From NCBI GenBank assembly GCA_000437675.1, contig FR901808.1, forward strand, positions 1-53,359: a DNA stretch of 53,359 nucleotides, in the 5' to 3' direction. Within the stretch, counting starts at the first letter, position 1; every line of letters begins with the position of its first letter. The notes below the pieces were generated by a model. The model worked only from the letters and a program-made list of their open reading frames with translations. It had not been told where the DNA came from and ran no database searches. The position numbers were made by a program, and so were the translations under genes. Below, piece after piece: positions 52,743 to 53,359 of the stretch. Source of the DNA: Prevotella sp. CAG:891 (GTDB lineage: Bacteria; Bacteroidota; Bacteroidia; Bacteroidales; Bacteroidaceae).

Positions 52743-52774
52743 TTTGTCATGTAGAAAAAAAAATGTAATTTTGC
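52743..52774 (+). promoter_or_regulatory. Promoter of rpsF-rpsR
   Basis: TTTG (52743-52746), 19 bases, TAATTTTGC (52766-52774): exact match to both boxes. The leader is about 35 bases. Confidence 0.8.
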
Positions 52775-52816
52775 ACCGCAATTTTGCATTTAAAACTATT
52801 AATTCATTCAAAACCT

Positions 52817-53161
52817 ATGATGAATCAGTACGAGACCGTTTTCATTATGACTCCCGTTTTGTCTGACCAACAGATGAAGGAAACGGTCGAAAAGTTCAAA
52901 GGTGTTCTCACTGCCGCTGGCGCTGAGATTATCAATGAGGAAGAATGGGGCCTGAAGACTATGGCTTATCCCATTCAGAAGAAGTCCACCGGCTTTTACG
53001 AGCTGATCGAGTTCAAGGCTGAGCCCGAAACCGTGGCTAAGCTCGAAATCGCTTTCCGTCGTGACGAACGCGTTATCCGTTTCCTCACCGTGAAGCTCGA
53101 AAAGTATGCAGCAGAATATGCAGCAAAACGTCGTAACAAGTTTAACAATAAGGAGGACTAA
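52817..53161 (+). CDS. rpsF: 30S ribosomal protein bS6
   Basis: A 114-residue protein of the 30S platform, binding partner of bS18. Seen: NQYETVFIMTPVLSDQQMKE at the start, the LKTMAYPIQKKSTGFYELIE core, and a late AFRRDERVIRFLTVKLEKY. Two adjacent ATG codons (52817, 52820) can start it; there is no Shine-Dalgarno site before them. rpsR follows after 3 bases. In Bacteroidota bS6, bS18 and bS21 form the pocket that hides the 16S 3' tail. Confidence 0.95.
   Translation: MMNQYETVFIMTPVLSDQQMKETVEKFKGVLTAAGAEIINEEEWGLKTMAYPIQKKSTGFYELIEFKAEPETVAKLEIAFRRDERVIRFLTVKLEKYAAEYAAKRRNKFNNKED
53150..53157 (+). promoter_or_regulatory. Strong Shine-Dalgarno site for rpsR (unusual in this phylum)
   Basis: AAGGAGGA, 7 bases before the ATG at 53165, is a full match to the anti-SD tail. 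It lies over the last codons of rpsF. The starts of the other genes checked (rpsF, fba, uvrB, porE, mlaE) have A/T-rich leaders without such a site. Confidence 0.85.
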
Positions 53162-53164
53162 AAA

Positions 53165-53359
53165 ATGGCACAAGCACAATCAGAAATTCGTTATTTGACC
53201 CCGCCGACCGTTGACGTCAAGAAAAAGAAGTATTGCCGTTTCAAAAAGAGCGGAATTAAGTATATCGATTACAAAAATCCTGAGTTCTTGAAGAAATTCT
53301 TGAACGAGCAGGGTAAGATCCTTCCTCGCCGTATCACCGGTACTTCTTTGAAGTATCAG
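53165..53359 (+). CDS. rpsR: 30S ribosomal protein bS18 (5' part, cut by window end)
   Basis: The first 65 residues of bS18, which binds 16S rRNA on the platform with bS6. Seen: KKKYCRFKKSGIKYIDYKNP and FLNEQGKILPRRITGTSLKY, the family core. The gene runs off the end of the window. It is coupled to rpsF (3-base spacer) and has a strong Shine-Dalgarno site, unlike its neighbours, which suggests its own translational control. Confidence 0.93.
   Translation, partial: MAQAQSEIRYLTPPTVDVKKKKYCRFKKSGIKYIDYKNPEFLKKFLNEQGKILPRRITGTSLKYQ

Noticed and set aside
52775..52816. bS6:bS18-binding leader motif before rpsF
   Set aside because: The leader is only about 40 bases; a CACCG-like string occurs at the start site but no stem can be drawn around it.

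Overview
The window looks like a chromosomal segment of a Bacteroidales bacterium (phylum Bacteroidota), possibly Prevotellaceae; I do not commit to a genus. The evidence is phylum-typical gene content: a MurF-alanine racemase fusion, GSCFA and DUF4293 proteins, a Bacteroidota-type omega subunit, a PorE-like type IX secretion lipoprotein and a tripeptidyl/dipeptidyl peptidase of family S9B. Repeated promoter matches of the form TTTG-N19/20-TAnnTTTGY and the near absence of Shine-Dalgarno sites agree with this. No rRNA, tRNA, CRISPR array or intact transposase was seen.

Layout. 1-5.9 kb: a dispersed-repeat end, a small DSA-repeat lipoprotein, plsC-pyrC-polyprenol-mannose synthase (minus), then two plus-strand glycosyltransferases (GT11 fucosyltransferase and a GT2-like enzyme). 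5.9-13 kb: a lipoprotein with a phosphodiesterase-like look, murF/alr, GSCFA and a DPP4-type peptidase. 13-15 kb: 1.9 kb with no gene but several layers of nested and tandem repeats. 15-20 kb: rubredoxin, Fe/Mn superoxide dismutase, viaA-ravA and an XRE regulator. 20.4-22.5 kb: an AT-rich gene desert. 22.6-27.2 kb: holA, AMP nucleosidase, a lone HsdR_N-type nuclease domain protein, a coiled-coil zinc-ribbon protein and a Nif3-like protein. 27.4-28.3 kb: a candidate structured RNA with its own promoter and terminator, followed by a repeat element. 28.3-33 kb: ABC-F protein, phosphopantetheinyl transferase, ssb, DUF4293-rpoZ-bamD. 33.4-40.5 kb: uvrB, aroE, a ClC-CBS channel, a Sua5/YrdC protein and fructose-bisphosphate aldolase. 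40.5-41.2 kb: a possible decayed intron-maturase fragment and a 21-bp-period repeat element. 41.2-48.6 kb: a complete glycine cleavage system (lplA, gcvT, gcvH, gcvPA, gcvPB, lpd). 49-53.4 kb: porE, mlaE-mlaF, rpsF-rpsR (rpsR cut by the window end).

How the parts work together. The glycine cleavage genes encode all four proteins plus the ligase that lipoylates GcvH. bamD, porE and mlaEF all serve the outer membrane. murF/alr, plsC, the mannose synthase and the fucosyltransferase build the envelope.

The most unusual content is non-coding: (i) TIR-bounded elements without a transposase, one of which has landed inside a palindromic repeat; (ii) a dispersed element carrying a strictly 21-bp-spaced CTCGGAACT array; (iii) palindromic repeats whose ends mimic the Bacteroidota -7 promoter box; (iv) an unassigned structured RNA at 27.5 kb; (v) a strong Shine-Dalgarno site in front of rpsR, in a phylum whose ribosomes hide the anti-SD behind bS6, bS18 and bS21.
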